64,000 nt of DNA. Origin: Pseudomonas parasichuanensis. Lineage in GTDB: Bacteria; Pseudomonadota; Gammaproteobacteria; Pseudomonadales; Pseudomonadaceae. The notes under the pieces are model-generated. The model saw only the letters and a list, made by a program, of their open reading frames with translations. It searched no databases and was not told where the DNA came from. Below, piece after piece: positions 52,558 to 62,827 of the stretch. Both the position numbers and the translations under genes were made by a program. Every line of letters begins with the position of its first letter. Within the stretch, counting starts at the first letter, position 1. Where the stretch lies: positions 60,966-124,965 of the forward strand of contig NZ_BQHO01000014.1 of NCBI RefSeq assembly GCF_021601385.1. Direction: 5' to 3'.

Positions 52558-53025
52558 GTGCGTCTGCGTCTGATCGCGGTCGGCTCGCGCATGCCCAAGT
52601 GGGTCGAGGAAGGCTGGCATGAATATGCCAAGCGCCTGCCCCCGGAGCTTGCGCTGGAGCTGGTGGAAATCCCGCTGAACACCCGCGGCAAGAACGCCGA
52701 TGTCGCCCGCCTGATCCGTCAGGAGGGCGAGGCGATGCTGAGCAAGGTGCAGCCCGGGGAACGCATCGTCACGCTGGAGGTCCATGGCAAGCCGTGGAGT
52801 ACCGAGCAGTTGGCGGGCGAGCTGGACCGTTGGCGCCTGGATGCGCGTACGGTCAACCTGATGGTGGGCGGCCCGGAGGGGCTGGCGCCGGAGGTCTGCG
52901 CACGCAGCGAGCAGCGTTGGTCGCTGTCGCCGCTGACGTTGCCGCACCCGTTGGTAAGGATACTGATCGGCGAGCAGATCTATCGCGCCTGGACCGTGCT
53001 GTCCGGGCATCCGTACCACAAATGA
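52558..53025 (+). CDS. rlmH: 23S rRNA (pseudouridine-1915-N3)-methyltransferase
   Basis: The 155-residue SPOUT methyltransferase acts on 70S ribosomes. Motifs are [32 protein letters not shown] (SAM knot) and [20 protein letters not shown] ending GHPYHK. Start GTG follows GGAAG. It lies 9 bp after rsfS. Confidence 0.97.
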   Translation: MRLRLIAVGSRMPKWVEEGWHEYAKRLPPELALELVEIPLNTRGKNADVARLIRQEGEAMLSKVQPGERIVTLEVHGKPWSTEQLAGELDRWRLDARTVNLMVGGPEGLAPEVCARSEQRWSLSPLTLPHPLVRILIGEQIYRAWTVLSGHPYHK

Positions 53026-53041
53026 ACCTGTAAGCCCGCCG

Positions 53042-54940
53042 ATGCCGCAGCAGATCCGCCTCAAGGACCACGAGAAAGACGCCCGCCTGGTGCGCAACCG
53101 CGTCGTCGTGGGCGCCGTGGCGGTGGTGCTGCTCGTCTGCGTATTGATCGCCCGGCTCTACTTCCTTCAGGTCATCCAGTACGACTACCACTCGACGCTG
53201 TCGGAGAACAACCGGGTGCATGTGCAGCCGATCCCGCCGACCCGCGGGCTGATCTTCGACCGCAACGGGGTGATCGTCGCCGATAACCGGCCCAGTTTCA
53301 GCCTGGTGATGACCCGCGAGCGCGCCGGCAACCCTGGCAAGTGGCAGGAAGTGCTGGATGTGATCGTCGAGGTGCTGGAACTCACCCCCGATGACCGCGC
53401 CCTGTTCGAGAAGCGCATGAAGCAGGGGCGTCGGCCATTCGAGCCGGTGCCGATCCTGTTCGAGCTCAACGAAGAACAGATTGCCCGCATCGCGGTCAAC
53501 CAGTTCCGCCTGCCCGGTGTCGAGGTGGCGGCACAGTTGGTGCGTCATTACCCGCAGGGTGCGCATTTCGCCCACTCGGTGGGCTATGTCGGGCGAATCA
53601 ACGAGAAAGAGCTGAAAACCCTCGACCCGGTGAACTACAGCGGCACCCACCACATCGGCAAGACTGGCATCGAGCGCTTCTACGAAGACGACCTGCACGG
53701 CCAGGTGGGCTACGAGGAAGTCGAGACCAACGCCCGCGGCAGGGTGCTGCGGGTGCTCAAGCGCACCGACCCCAAGCCGGGCAAGGACATTGTGCTGAGC
53801 CTCGACATCAAGCTGCAGGAAGCGGCCGAGCAGGCGCTGGGCGGGCGGCGTGGCGCCATCGTGGCGCTCGACCCGCGCACCGGCGAAGTGCTGGCGATGG
53901 TCAGCCAGCCGAGCTTCGACCCCAACCTGTTCGTCACCGGCATCAGCTTCAAGGCCTATGCCGAACTGCGTGACTCGATCGACCGGCCGCTGTTCAACCG
54001 CGTGCTGCGCGGGCTGTACCCGCCGGGCTCGACCATCAAGCCGGCCGTGGCCATCGCCGGCCTGGACAGTGGCGTGGTCACCGCTTCCAGCCGGGTGTTC
54101 GACCCCGGCTACTACCAACTGCCCAACTACGACCACAAGTACCGCAACTGGAACCGCACCGGCGATGGCTGGGTCGATCTGGATGTGGCGATCATGCGGT
54201 CGAATGACACGTACTTCTACGATCTTGCGCACAAGATGGGCATCGATCGGCTGTCCAACTACATGAACCGGTTCGGCATCGGGCAGAAGGTCTCGCTGGA
54301 CATGTTCGAGGAGTCCCCCGGGCTGATGCCGTCCCGCGAATGGAAGCGCGCCACCCGCCGCCAGGCCTGGTTCCCGGGCGAAACGCTGATCCTCGGTATC
54401 GGCCAGGGCTACATGCAGACCACGCCGTTGCAGTTGGCCCAGGCCACCGCGCTGATCGCCAACAAGGGCGTGTGGAACCGCCCGCACCTGGCCAAGACCA
54501 TCGAAGGCCAGCCGCCGGTGGACGAGAACCCGATGGAGAACATCGTCCTGCGCGACAAGTCCGACTGGGCCAAGGTCACCCACGGCATGGAGCAGGTGAT
54601 GCACGGTGCCCGCGGCACCGCGCGCAAGGCGGCCCTTGGCTCGCCGTACCGCATCGCCGGCAAGAGCGGTACCGCGCAGGTGGTGGCGATCAAGCAGGGC
54701 GAGAAGTACGACCGCAACAAGCTTCAGGAGCGCCACCGCGACCACGCGCTGTTCGTTGCCTTCGCCCCCGCCGAAGACCCGAAGATCGTGGTCTCGGTGA
54801 TGGTCGAGAACGGCGAGTCCGGCTCCGGTGTCGCCGCCCCCGTGGTACGTCAGGTCATGGACGCCTGGCTGCTCGACGAGAACGGCCGGCTCAAGCCTGA
54901 GTTCGGCCCCGCTACAGTCGCCCAGGAAACGGCCCCGTGA
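53042..54940 (+). CDS. mrdA: Penicillin-binding protein 2
   Basis: The 632-residue transpeptidase builds lateral wall peptidoglycan in the elongasome. One N-terminal membrane anchor (VVVGAVAVVLLVCVLIARLY) is followed by a dimerisation domain (~60-230) and a transpeptidase domain (~255-610) with SxxK in PPGSTIKPAVAIA, the SxN-type motif in IMRSNDTYFYD and KSGTAQ. Its stop overlaps the rodA start. Confidence 0.97.
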   Translation: MPQQIRLKDHEKDARLVRNRVVVGAVAVVLLVCVLIARLYFLQVIQYDYHSTLSENNRVHVQPIPPTRGLIFDRNGVIVADNRPSFSLVMTRERAGNPGKWQEVLDVIVEVLELTPDDRALFEKRMKQGRRPFEPVPILFELNEEQIARIAVNQFRLPGVEVAAQLVRHYPQGAHFAHSVGYVGRINEKELKTLDPVNYSGTHHIGKTGIERFYEDDLHGQVGYEEVETNARGRVLRVLKRTDPKPGKDIVLSLDIKLQEAAEQALGGRRGAIVALDPRTGEVLAMVSQPSFDPNLFVTGISFKAYAELRDSIDRPLFNRVLRGLYPPGSTIKPAVAIAGLDSGVVTASSRVFDPGYYQLPNYDHKYRNWNRTGDGWVDLDVAIMRSNDTYFYDLAHKMGIDRLSNYMNRFGIGQKVSLDMFEESPGLMPSREWKRATRRQAWFPGETLILGIGQGYMQTTPLQLAQATALIANKGVWNRPHLAKTIEGQPPVDENPMENIVLRDKSDWAKVTHGMEQVMHGARGTARKAALGSPYRIAGKSGTAQVVAIKQGEKYDRNKLQERHRDHALFVAFAPAEDPKIVVSVMVENGESGSGVAAPVVRQVMDAWLLDENGRLKPEFGPATVAQETAP

Positions 54941-56082
54941 TGAACAACTTCGATCGCATGCTCTCCAGCGAGGACGTGATGCGCCGTCGCGCCAGCTTCC
55001 TGCAGCGCATCCACGTCGACGGCCCCTTGCTGCTCATCCTGCTGACGCTGGCCGCTGGCAGCCTGTTCGTGCTGTATTCGGCCAGCGGCAAGAACTGGGA
55101 CCTGCTGATGAAGCAGGCCACTTCCTTCGGCATCGGCCTGGTGTCGATGTTCATCATCGCCCAGCTGGAGCCGCGCTTCATGGCGCGCTGGGTGCCGCTG
55201 GCCTACCTGGCCGGGGTGATGCTGCTGGTGGTGGTGGACGTGATGGGCCACAACGCCATGGGCGCCACGCGCTGGATCAACATCCCCGGGGTGATCCGCT
55301 TCCAGCCCTCGGAGTTCATGAAGATCATCATGCCGGCGACCATCGCCTGGTACCTGTCCAAGCGCACCTTGCCGCCGCACCTCAAGCACGTGGCGATCAG
55401 CCTGGTGCTGATCGGTGTGCCGTTCATCCTCATCGTGCGCCAGCCCGACCTGGGCACGGCGCTGCTGATCCTCGCCTCCGGGGCCTTCGTGCTGTTCATG
55501 GGCGGCCTGCGCTGGCGCTGGATCATCAGTGTGATTGCCGCGGCGGTGCCGGTGGCGGTGGCCATGTGGTTCTTCGTCATGCACGACTACCAGAAGCAGC
55601 GCGTGCTGACCTTCCTCGACCCGGAAAGCGACCCGCTGGGCACCGGCTGGAACATCATCCAGTCCAAGGCGGCGATCGGCTCGGGCGGGGTGTTCGGCAA
55701 GGGCTGGCTGCTGGGCACCCAGTCGCACCTGGACTTCCTGCCGGAAAGCCACACCGACTTCATCATCGCCGTGCTGGGTGAAGAGTTCGGCCTGGTCGGC
55801 ATCTGCCTGCTGCTGCTGATCTACATGCTGCTGATCGGCCGCGGGCTGATGATCACGGCCCAGGCACAGACCCTGTTCGGCAAGCTGCTCGCGGGCAGCC
55901 TGACCATGACCTTCTTTGTTTATGTATTCGTCAATATCGGAATGGTCAGCGGCCTTCTGCCCGTGGTGGGTGTGCCGCTGCCCTTCATCAGCTATGGCGG
56001 AACTTCGTTGGTGACGCTGCTGTCAGCGTTTGGCGTTCTGATGTCGATCCATACGCACCGCAAATGGATTGCTCAAGTTTGA
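54940..56082 (+). CDS. rodA: Rod shape-determining SEDS polymerase RodA
   Basis: The 380-residue protein has ten or so hydrophobic segments and SEDS motifs NIPGVIRFQPSEFMKIIMPA, the catalytic-region loop and PFISYGGTSLVTLLSAFGVL. It polymerises glycan strands with PBP2. ATG 54940 overlaps the mrdA stop; GTG 54937 is possible. Confidence 0.97.
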   Translation: MNNFDRMLSSEDVMRRRASFLQRIHVDGPLLLILLTLAAGSLFVLYSASGKNWDLLMKQATSFGIGLVSMFIIAQLEPRFMARWVPLAYLAGVMLLVVVDVMGHNAMGATRWINIPGVIRFQPSEFMKIIMPATIAWYLSKRTLPPHLKHVAISLVLIGVPFILIVRQPDLGTALLILASGAFVLFMGGLRWRWIISVIAAAVPVAVAMWFFVMHDYQKQRVLTFLDPESDPLGTGWNIIQSKAAIGSGGVFGKGWLLGTQSHLDFLPESHTDFIIAVLGEEFGLVGICLLLLIYMLLIGRGLMITAQAQTLFGKLLAGSLTMTFFVYVFVNIGMVSGLLPVVGVPLPFISYGGTSLVTLLSAFGVLMSIHTHRKWIAQV

Positions 56083-56099
56083 AAAAGGTGAAGAATTCA

Positions 56100-57110
56100 A
56101 TGCAAGCAGTGCGTGGCTGGGTTGCCCGTTGTGTGCCGTGGATCGGCGCGGTGGGCCTGTTCGGCGCTGTCCAGCAAGCCCTTGCCGGCGATTACGACGG
56201 CTCGCCCCAGGTGGCCGAGTTCGTTGGCGAGATGACCCGTGACTACGGCTTTGCCGGTGAGCAACTGCTGGGCGTATTTGCCGAGGTGCAGCGCAAGCAG
56301 GCGATCCTCGACGCAATTTCACGGCCGGCCGAGCGGGTCAAGCCGTGGAAAGAGTACCGCCCGATGTTCATCACCGACGCGCGCATTGCCCGCGGGGTGG
56401 ACTTCTGGCGCCAGCACGAGGCGGTACTGGCCCGCGCCGAGCAGGAATACGGCGTGCCGGCGCAGTACATCGTCTCGATCATCGGCGTGGAGACCTTTTT
56501 CGGCCGCAACACCGGTAACTACCGGGTGATCGACGCACTGTCCACCCTCGGTTTCGATTACCCGCCGCGCGCCGAATTCTTCCGCAAGGAGCTGCGCGAG
56601 TTCCTGCTGCTGGCCCGCGATGAGCAGCTCGACCCGCTGACGCTCAAGGGCTCCTACGCCGGCGCCATGGGCCTGCCGCAATTCATGCCGAGCAGTTTTC
56701 GCAACTACGCGGTGGACTTCGACGGTGACGGCCACATCAATATCTGGAACAACCCGGACGATGCCATCGGCAGCGTCGCCAGCTACTTCAAGCGTCACGG
56801 CTGGGTGGCCGGTGGCACCGTGGTCACCCGCGCGCAGGTCGCCGGCACCCGCGCCGACGAAGGCCTGACCACCGGCATCGAGCCGGCCAGGACCGTGGGG
56901 CAGTTGCGAGCGCTGGGCTGGTCGAGTCATGATGCGTTGCGCGATGATCTGCCGGTCACCGCCTTCCGCCTGGAAGGCGAGTACGGCCCCGAGTACTGGA
57001 TGGGCCAGAAGAACTTCTACGCGATCACTCGCTACAACCGCAGCGTGATGTATGCCATGGCGGTGCATCAGCTTGCCGAACAGCTGGTTCAAGCACGGGG
57101 CGTCAAGTAA
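56100..57110 (+). CDS. mltB: Lytic murein transglycosylase B
   Basis: The 336-residue exported enzyme cleaves glycan to 1,6-anhydroMurNAc. The catalytic Glu lies in YIVSIIGVETFFGRNTGNYR, and GSYAGAMGLPQFMPSSFRNY and DFDGDGHINIWNNPDDAIGS are family signatures. The N-terminus has a signal peptide (VARCVPWIGAVGLFGAVQQA). No lipobox Cys is seen, so it may be soluble. Start ATG 56100 overlaps rlpA at the 3' end by one base. Confidence 0.95.
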   Translation: MQAVRGWVARCVPWIGAVGLFGAVQQALAGDYDGSPQVAEFVGEMTRDYGFAGEQLLGVFAEVQRKQAILDAISRPAERVKPWKEYRPMFITDARIARGVDFWRQHEAVLARAEQEYGVPAQYIVSIIGVETFFGRNTGNYRVIDALSTLGFDYPPRAEFFRKELREFLLLARDEQLDPLTLKGSYAGAMGLPQFMPSSFRNYAVDFDGDGHINIWNNPDDAIGSVASYFKRHGWVAGGTVVTRAQVAGTRADEGLTTGIEPARTVGQLRALGWSSHDALRDDLPVTAFRLEGEYGPEYWMGQKNFYAITRYNRSVMYAMAVHQLAEQLVQARGVK

Positions 57111-58108
57111 TGCGCGCAATCATCTCTGCCAACACCTTCAAGCTGCTTGCCTGCGCCACCGTCGGCATGCTCCTGGTCAGCTGCTCCACCAGCCGCCCGA
57201 CCTCCCAGAGCAGCGGCAACGCGGTGCGTTCGCAGCCGGGCCTGGACATCAACCGCGCCCACAAGGATGGCGCGCCGTGGTGGGACGTGGACGTCAACAA
57301 GATCCCCGACGCCACCCCGACCGTGCACACCGGCAACTACAAGGCCAACCCGTACACGGTGCTGGGCAAGACCTATTACCCGATGCAGGACTCGCGCAAC
57401 TACCGTGCCGAGGGCACGGCCTCCTGGTACGGCACCAAGTTCCACGGGCAGAACACCGCCAACGGCGAGCTGTACGACCTCTATGGCATGAGTGCGGCGC
57501 ACAAGACCCTGCCGTTGCCGGCCTACGTGCGGGTGACCAACCTGGCCAACGGCCGCAGCGTGATCCTGCGGGTCAATGACCGCGGGCCGTTCTATTCCGA
57601 CCGCATCATCGACCTGTCCTACGCCGCGGCGAAGAAGCTCGGCTATGCCGAGAGCGGCACCGCCCATGTGCGCGTCGAAGGTATCGACCCGCAGCAGTGG
57701 TGGGCCCAGCGTGGCCAGCAGCCACCGCTGATGCTCAAGGAGCCGCAGGTCGCCCAGGCCCAGCCGATCGCCGCCAGCACCGGGCGTGTCGAGCAGTGGA
57801 CCCCGCCGCCGCAGCAGCATGCAGCGCCGGTGGTGCCGGTGCAGGTCAGCGGCAACAACGTGCCGAACAGCAACGGTGGCAGCATCCTGCAGGTGGGCGC
57901 CTTCGCCAACCCGGACGCCGCCGAATTGCTGCGCTCCAAGCTGAGCACCATGGTCAGTGCGCCGGTGTTCATCAGCTCCGTCGTGCGTAATCAGCAGACC
58001 TTGCACCGGGTCCGCCTGGGGCCGATCAACAGCCAGGGCGAGATCCAGCAGACCCAGGACAGCATTCGCCTGGCCAACCTCGGCCAGGCCAAAGTCGTCA
58101 CCGACTGA
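57110..58108 (+). CDS. rlpA: Septal-ring lytic transglycosylase RlpA, lipoprotein
   Basis: The 332-residue lipoprotein (signal FKLLACATVGMLLVSCST, lipobox LVSC) contains a double-psi beta-barrel domain (~100-190: GTASWYGTKFHGQNTANGEL, VRVTNLANGRSVILRVNDRG) and a C-terminal SPOR domain (~255-330: GGSILQVGAFANPDAAELLR). In P. aeruginosa RlpA cleaves denuded glycan at the septum. It directly follows mltB. A Gln/Pro-rich linker lies between the two domains. Confidence 0.95.
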   Translation: MRAIISANTFKLLACATVGMLLVSCSTSRPTSQSSGNAVRSQPGLDINRAHKDGAPWWDVDVNKIPDATPTVHTGNYKANPYTVLGKTYYPMQDSRNYRAEGTASWYGTKFHGQNTANGELYDLYGMSAAHKTLPLPAYVRVTNLANGRSVILRVNDRGPFYSDRIIDLSYAAAKKLGYAESGTAHVRVEGIDPQQWWAQRGQQPPLMLKEPQVAQAQPIAASTGRVEQWTPPPQQHAAPVVPVQVSGNNVPNSNGGSILQVGAFANPDAAELLRSKLSTMVSAPVFISSVVRNQQTLHRVRLGPINSQGEIQQTQDSIRLANLGQAKVVTD

Positions 58109-58111
58109 CGC

Positions 58112-58177
58112 CTTCGCGGGTAAACCCGCTCCCACAGGACTGCGCAAAACCCTGTGGGAGCGGGTTTACCCGCGAAA
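58112..58177. repeat. REP pair between rlpA and dacA
   Basis: TTCGCGGGTAAACCCGCTCC and the mirrored GGAGCGGGTTTACCCGCGAA flank ~15 bp in the 262-bp gap. The remainder of the gap probably holds the dacA promoter. Confidence 0.92.
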
Positions 58178-58370
58178 TGGACGACGCCGACCTGTCGGTT
58201 TGTTCATGAATTGCCGGGCGTTGCCATGTACAATGCCCGCTTTTGCCCGCAGCGGCATTAGGTCGCACTTTTGCGGGCCAGGCCACTGGCCATAAAACTA
58301 GACTGACGGGGCGTTGGGCACACGATGTGGCCCGCGGAACATCAGACCATTAGCGATTTACGAGAGACGG

Positions 58371-59531
58371 ATGAACATCACCAACCTTGCCAAACGACTT
58401 TGCCTGCCTGTTCTGCTGCTGATCACGCCTGTCGCTTTCGCGGCCGAGCAGATGATGCCGGCACCACCGCAACTGGCCGCCAAGTCCTATGTACTCATGG
58501 ACGCGGCCAGCGGCAACGTGCTGGTCGAGAACAACGGTGACGAGCGCCTGCCGCCAGCCAGCCTGACCAAGCTGATGACCGCCTACATCGCCACCCTGGA
58601 CATTCGTCGTGGCCAGATCGGCGAGAACGACCCGGTGACCGTCAGCGAAAACGCCTGGCGTACCGGCGGTTCGCGGATGTTCATCAAGGTCGGCACCCAG
58701 GTGACCGTCAGCGACCTGCTGCACGGCATCATCATCCAGTCCGGCAACGATGCGTCGGTGGCGCTGTCCGAGCACATCGCCGGCAGCGAAGACGCCTTCG
58801 CCGACATGATGAACAAGACGGCCGCCGACCTGGGCATGGGCAACAGCCACTTCATGAACCCGACCGGCCTGCCGAACCCCGAGCACTACTCCTCGGCCCA
58901 CGACATGGCCCTGCTGGCACGCGCGATCATCAACGAAGACCCAGCGCACTACGCCATCTACTCGCAGAAAGAGTTCTTCTGGAACAACATCAAGCAGCCT
59001 AACCGCAACCTGCTGCTGTGGCGCGACAAGACCGTCGACGGCCTGAAGACCGGCCACACCGACGAAGCCGGCTACTGCATGGTCGCCTCCGCCGTGCGTG
59101 ACGGCCAGCGCCTGATCGCCGTGGTGTTCGGCACCAACAGCGAGCAATCGCGTGCTGCTGAAACGCAAAAGCTGCTGACCTATGGCTTCCGCTTCTTCGA
59201 AACCCAGACCTTCTACCAGAAGGGCACCGAGCTGACCCAGGCCCCGGTGTGGAAAGGCGCGACCAACCAGGTGAAAGCCGGCCTGGCCAACGACCTGACC
59301 ATGACCATGCCTAAAGGCCAATTGAAGCGCCTGCAGGCTTCGATGAGCATGAACCCGCAACTGACCGCGCCGATCGCCAAAGGTGACGTGATCGGTAAAG
59401 TGGAAGTCAAACTGGACGAGAAAGTGATTCACAGCGCCGACCTGATCGCCCTCGATGGCGTGGAGGAAGCTGGTTTCTTCGGCCGTATGTGGGATAGCAT
59501 CCGCCTGTTCTTCTACGGTTTGTTCAACTGA
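58371..59531 (+). CDS. dacA: D-alanyl-D-alanine carboxypeptidase (PBP5 family)
   Basis: The 386-residue enzyme trims the fifth residue from peptidoglycan stems. Signal peptide LCLPVLLLITPVAFA, catalytic SxxK in ASLTKLMTAYI, SxN in QSGNDASVAL and KTG in VDGLKTGHTDEAGYCM, with a C-terminal beta domain and an amphipathic membrane-binding helix (RMWDSIRLFFYGLFN). ATG 58371 has a GAGAGACGG site. Confidence 0.96.
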   Translation: MNITNLAKRLCLPVLLLITPVAFAAEQMMPAPPQLAAKSYVLMDAASGNVLVENNGDERLPPASLTKLMTAYIATLDIRRGQIGENDPVTVSENAWRTGGSRMFIKVGTQVTVSDLLHGIIIQSGNDASVALSEHIAGSEDAFADMMNKTAADLGMGNSHFMNPTGLPNPEHYSSAHDMALLARAIINEDPAHYAIYSQKEFFWNNIKQPNRNLLLWRDKTVDGLKTGHTDEAGYCMVASAVRDGQRLIAVVFGTNSEQSRAAETQKLLTYGFRFFETQTFYQKGTELTQAPVWKGATNQVKAGLANDLTMTMPKGQLKRLQASMSMNPQLTAPIAKGDVIGKVEVKLDEKVIHSADLIALDGVEEAGFFGRMWDSIRLFFYGLFN

Positions 59532-59545
59532 TACGTGACCTGCAG

Positions 59546-59568
59546 GCCCCCGTGAACCAGGCGGGGGC
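59546..59568 (+). terminator. Hairpin after dacA
   Basis: GCCCCCG and CGGGGGC form a 7-bp stem with a 9-nt loop, 14 bp after the dacA stop. Only a weak T-rich tract follows, so termination may be partial, allowing readthrough into the ybeD-like gene. Confidence 0.5.
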
Positions 59569-59603
59569 ATTGCTGTTGCCACGGCTTACGAGGCCATCCC
59601 GCA

Positions 59604-59879
59604 ATGAGCGAAGAAGACGTCAAGTCGCATAAGATCGAATTCCCTTGTGCGGACTATCCGATCAAAGTGATCGGCGATACCGTGGTCGGTTTCAAGGACA
59701 CCGTGATCGAGATCCTCAGCAAGTACGCCAAGGTCGACCTGGCCACACTGGCCGAGCGCCAGAGCAAGGAAGGCAAGTACACCACGGTGCAACTGCACAT
59801 CATTGCCGAAAGCGAAGATCAACTGCACGACATCAACAGTGCCCTGCGTGCCACCGGCATCGTGAAAATGGTGCTGTGA
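59604..59879 (+). CDS. DUF493 (YbeD) family protein
   Basis: The 91-residue protein has the ferredoxin-like ACT-like fold of Ybe[21 protein letters not shown] and [20 protein letters not shown]. It is always found near lipB; its function is unknown, though an allosteric or regulatory role in lipoate synthesis has been suggested. Its stop overlaps the lipB start (ATG 59879). Confidence 0.93.
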   Translation: MSEEDVKSHKIEFPCADYPIKVIGDTVVGFKDTVIEILSKYAKVDLATLAERQSKEGKYTTVQLHIIAESEDQLHDINSALRATGIVKMVL

Positions 59880-60526
59880 TGAGCGCATGCCTCGGTATTC
59901 GCGAGCTTGGCCTGCAGCCCTATGAACCGGTGCTGGAGGCCATGCGTCGCTTTACCGAGCAACGTGGCCCGGATACCCAGGATGAAGTCTGGCTGGTGGA
60001 GCACCCGGCGGTGTTCACCCAGGGCCAGGCCGGCAAGGCCGAGCATCTGCTGGTGCCGGGTGACATTCCGGTGGTCAAGACCGACCGCGGCGGCCAGGTG
60101 ACCTACCACGGCCCCGGCCAGTTGGTCGCCTACCTGCTGCTGGATGTGCGCCGCCTGGGCTTTGGCGTGCGTGAACTGGTCAGCCGCATCGAGCAGACGC
60201 TGATCGAGCTGCTCGCCAGTTACGACGTCCAGGCCGCGGCCAAGCCCGATGCCCCTGGCGTATATGTCGATGGAGCGAAAATCGCCTCCCTTGGCCTGCG
60301 AATCCGCAACGGTCGTTGCTTCCACGGCCTTGCTCTGAATGTGGACATGGACCTCGCGCCATTCCGCCGAATCAACCCCTGTGGGTATGCGGGGCTGGCC
60401 ATGACCCAGCTGCGCGACTTGGCAGGCCCGATCGAACTCGACGAGGTCAGGACAAGGCTGCGCGGACAGCTGGTCAAGCACCTCGACTATGCTGAGCAGA
60501 CGACCCTCACGGGCGGAATCGACTGA
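59879..60526 (+). CDS. lipB: Octanoyl-[ACP]:protein N-octanoyltransferase
   Basis: The 215-residue enzyme moves octanoate from ACP to lipoyl domains. Signature [19 protein letters not shown], the Lys/Cys active pair in [20 protein letters not shown] and the [14 protein letters not shown] motif containing the catalytic Cys are all present. lipA follows 2 bp later. Confidence 0.97.
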   Translation: MSACLGIRELGLQPYEPVLEAMRRFTEQRGPDTQDEVWLVEHPAVFTQGQAGKAEHLLVPGDIPVVKTDRGGQVTYHGPGQLVAYLLLDVRRLGFGVRELVSRIEQTLIELLASYDVQAAAKPDAPGVYVDGAKIASLGLRIRNGRCFHGLALNVDMDLAPFRRINPCGYAGLAMTQLRDLAGPIELDEVRTRLRGQLVKHLDYAEQTTLTGGID

Positions 60527-60528
60527 AT

Positions 60529-61545
60529 ATGACAACTGTGCAAGAAGCCGTGCCGAACCTGATCCCGACGCAAGACGTCACCTCGCGTCCTGCCCCTAAA
60601 AAAGTGGAAGCCGGGGTAAAACTGCGTGGCGCCGAGAAGGTGGCGCGCATCCCGGTGAAGATCATCCCCACCGAAGAACTGCCGAAGAAGCCAGACTGGA
60701 TCCGCGTGCGCATCCCGGTTTCGCCGGAAGTCGACCGCATCAAGCAACTGCTGCGCAAGCACAAGTTGCACAGCGTCTGCGAAGAGGCCTCCTGCCCGAA
60801 CCTGGGCGAGTGCTTCTCCGGTGGTACCGCCACTTTCATGATCATGGGTGACATCTGCACCCGTCGCTGCCCGTTCTGCGACGTCGGCCACGGCCGGCCG
60901 AAGCCATTGGACCTGGACGAGCCGAAGAACCTCGCCGTGGCCATCGCCGACCTGCGCCTGAAGTACGTGGTGATCACCTCGGTGGACCGCGACGACCTGC
61001 GTGACGGCGGTGCCCAGCACTTCGCCGACTGCATCCGCGAGATCCGCGCGCTGTCGCCGGGCGTGCAGCTGGAGACCCTGGTGCCGGACTACCGCGGCCG
61101 TATGGACGTGGCGCTGGAAATCACCGCGCAGACCCCGCCGGACGTGTTCAACCACAACCTCGAAACCGTGCCGCGCCTGTACAAGGCCGCGCGCCCGGGC
61201 TCGGACTACGATTGGTCGCTGGACCTGCTGCAGAAGTTCAAGCAGATGGTCCCGCACGTGCCGACCAAGTCCGGCCTGATGCTGGGCCTGGGCGAAACCG
61301 ACGAGGAAGTGATCGAGGTCATGCACCGTATGCGTGAGCACGAGATCGACATGCTCACCCTCGGCCAGTACCTGCAGCCGTCGCGCAGCCACCTGCCGGT
61401 GCAGCGCTTCGTGCACCCGGACACCTTCGCCTGGTTCGCCGAGGAAGGCTACAAGATGGGCTTCAAGAACGTCGCTTCCGGCCCGCTGGTACGCTCCTCG
61501 TACCACGCCGACCAGCAGGCTCACGAAGCCAAGATCAAGCTCTGA
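60529..61545 (+). CDS. lipA: Lipoyl synthase
   Basis: The 338-residue radical-SAM enzyme inserts sulfur at C6 and C8 of octanoyl chains. The auxiliary cluster motif is [12 protein letters not shown] and the radical-SAM cluster CTRRCPFC, with RSSYHADQQ near the C-terminus (the RSSY auxiliary ligand Ser). A strong terminator follows 20 bp beyond its stop. Confidence 0.98.
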   Translation: MTTVQEAVPNLIPTQDVTSRPAPKKVEAGVKLRGAEKVARIPVKIIPTEELPKKPDWIRVRIPVSPEVDRIKQLLRKHKLHSVCEEASCPNLGECFSGGTATFMIMGDICTRRCPFCDVGHGRPKPLDLDEPKNLAVAIADLRLKYVVITSVDRDDLRDGGAQHFADCIREIRALSPGVQLETLVPDYRGRMDVALEITAQTPPDVFNHNLETVPRLYKAARPGSDYDWSLDLLQKFKQMVPHVPTKSGLMLGLGETDEEVIEVMHRMREHEIDMLTLGQYLQPSRSHLPVQRFVHPDTFAWFAEEGYKMGFKNVASGPLVRSSYHADQQAHEAKIKL

Positions 61546-61565
61546 AGCGGGTTTGAGATGAACAT

Positions 61566-61602
61566 GCCGATGCGCGCCGAAAGGCGGCATCGGCTTTTTT
61601 TT
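61566..61602 (+). terminator. Intrinsic terminator of the lip operon
   Basis: GCCGATGC pairs with GCATCGGC around an inner GCC-GAAA-GGC hairpin, followed by TTTTTTTT. It is directly beyond lipA. Confidence 0.95.
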
Positions 61603-61642
61603 AGCTGCAAGTTTCAAGTGACAAGCTGCAAGGAGTAGCCCG

Positions 61643-62581
61643 ATGAATTGCGTGGAGACCGTTGAAACCCTGCTGCCCAGGGCTCTGCCCGACAATGCCC
61701 GATTCGCTATCGTCGCGCCGGCAGGGCCGGCCCGACTGGATGCCGACAAGGTTCGCCAGTGGTTCGACAGCCGTGGGTATCAATGCCGCATCTACCCAGG
61801 AGCCAACCAGGCCGACGGGTACCTGGCGGGGAGTGATCAACAGCGCCTGCAAGACCTGCACGATGCCTTCCAGGCTCCGGACATCGACGCCATCCTGTGC
61901 ATGCGTGGCGGCTACGGCAGCATGCGCCTGCTCGATGCGCTGGACTTCAACCTGATTCGTCGCCACCCCAAGCCGCTGGTGGGCTACAGCGATATCACCG
62001 CGTTGCATACGGTGCTCAACCGCCATGCCGGGCTGATCAGCTTCCATGGTGCGATGCTCAATGCCGATCTGCTGGGGGGCAAGCTCGAGCCGACCGTGAG
62101 CTCACTGTTCGAGCAGTTGGGTGGGCGGCTGGGGGAGGGTGATGCCATTGTTCACCCGCAGGCCTACCCGCTGACGACCATCGTGCCGGGTGCGGCGAGC
62201 GGGCGGCTGGTGGGGGGCAATCTGTCGATCCTCGGTGCCACGCTGGGTACGTTGGCCGAACTGGATAGCCAAGGCACCATTCTGTTTATCGAGGACGTCA
62301 ATGAGCCGCTGTACCGGGTTGACCGCCTGCTGACCCAACTGCGCCTGGCGGGCAAGCTGCAAGGCCTGCGGGGTGTGCTGGTGGGGGACTTTGCCGGGGT
62401 GACGGTGGCAGCGATGACGCCGCTGCTGCTGGATATCTTCGGGCCGCTCGGGGTGCCGGTGCTGGCCGGTTGGCGTAGCGGGCACTGTGACCCGAACCTG
62501 TGTTTGCCGATGGGGGCGCGGGTGGGGTTGGATGCGAGCGATCGAGCACTGGTTCTGGAGCAGGCTTTGTTCAAGGCTTGA
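61643..62581 (+). CDS. ldcA: LD-carboxypeptidase (murein tetrapeptide carboxypeptidase)
   Basis: The 312-residue S66 family enzyme removes terminal D-Ala from recycled tetrapeptides. The nucleophile elbow is in KPLVGYSDITALHTVLNRHA, with the Glu in TILFIEDVNEPLYRVDRLL and the C-terminal His in GWRSGHCDPNLCLP. It supplies the tripeptide that Mpl (40333) re-uses. The preceding 40 bp contain AGCTGCAAG short repeats seen often in pseudomonads. Confidence 0.93.
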   Translation: MNCVETVETLLPRALPDNARFAIVAPAGPARLDADKVRQWFDSRGYQCRIYPGANQADGYLAGSDQQRLQDLHDAFQAPDIDAILCMRGGYGSMRLLDALDFNLIRRHPKPLVGYSDITALHTVLNRHAGLISFHGAMLNADLLGGKLEPTVSSLFEQLGGRLGEGDAIVHPQAYPLTTIVPGAASGRLVGGNLSILGATLGTLAELDSQGTILFIEDVNEPLYRVDRLLTQLRLAGKLQGLRGVLVGDFAGVTVAAMTPLLLDIFGPLGVPVLAGWRSGHCDPNLCLPMGARVGLDASDRALVLEQALFKA

Positions 62582-62616
62582 GCCTGCCGGGGCCCACCTG
62601 GTGGCTCACACGAACC

Positions 62617-62802
62617 CTGTAGGAGCGGCCTTGCGCGGCGAAAGGGCTGCACCGCAGCCCCAGCCATTTGTGTCGCGCAATTGATCGTTGGGGCCGCTTT
62701 GCGGCCCTTTCGCGGCACAAGGCCGCTCCTACAAGAGCCGGGGCAAGCCGCACCCACAGGCACTCAGCCTGCTTGCCCCTGTGGGAGCTGGCTTACCAGC
62801 GA
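62617..62802. repeat. REP cluster between ldcA and the transglycosylase gene
   Basis: TGTAGGAGCGGCCTTGCGCG and the mirrored GGCACAAGGCCGCTCCTACA form an inverted pair; a degenerate unit (GGCAAGCCGCACCCACAGG) and a fourth unit (TGTGGGAGCTGGCTTACCAG) follow. At least three stem types are mixed between convergent genes. Confidence 0.88.
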
Positions 62803-62827
62803 TTGGGCGTGTAGCGCCTACTCCAGG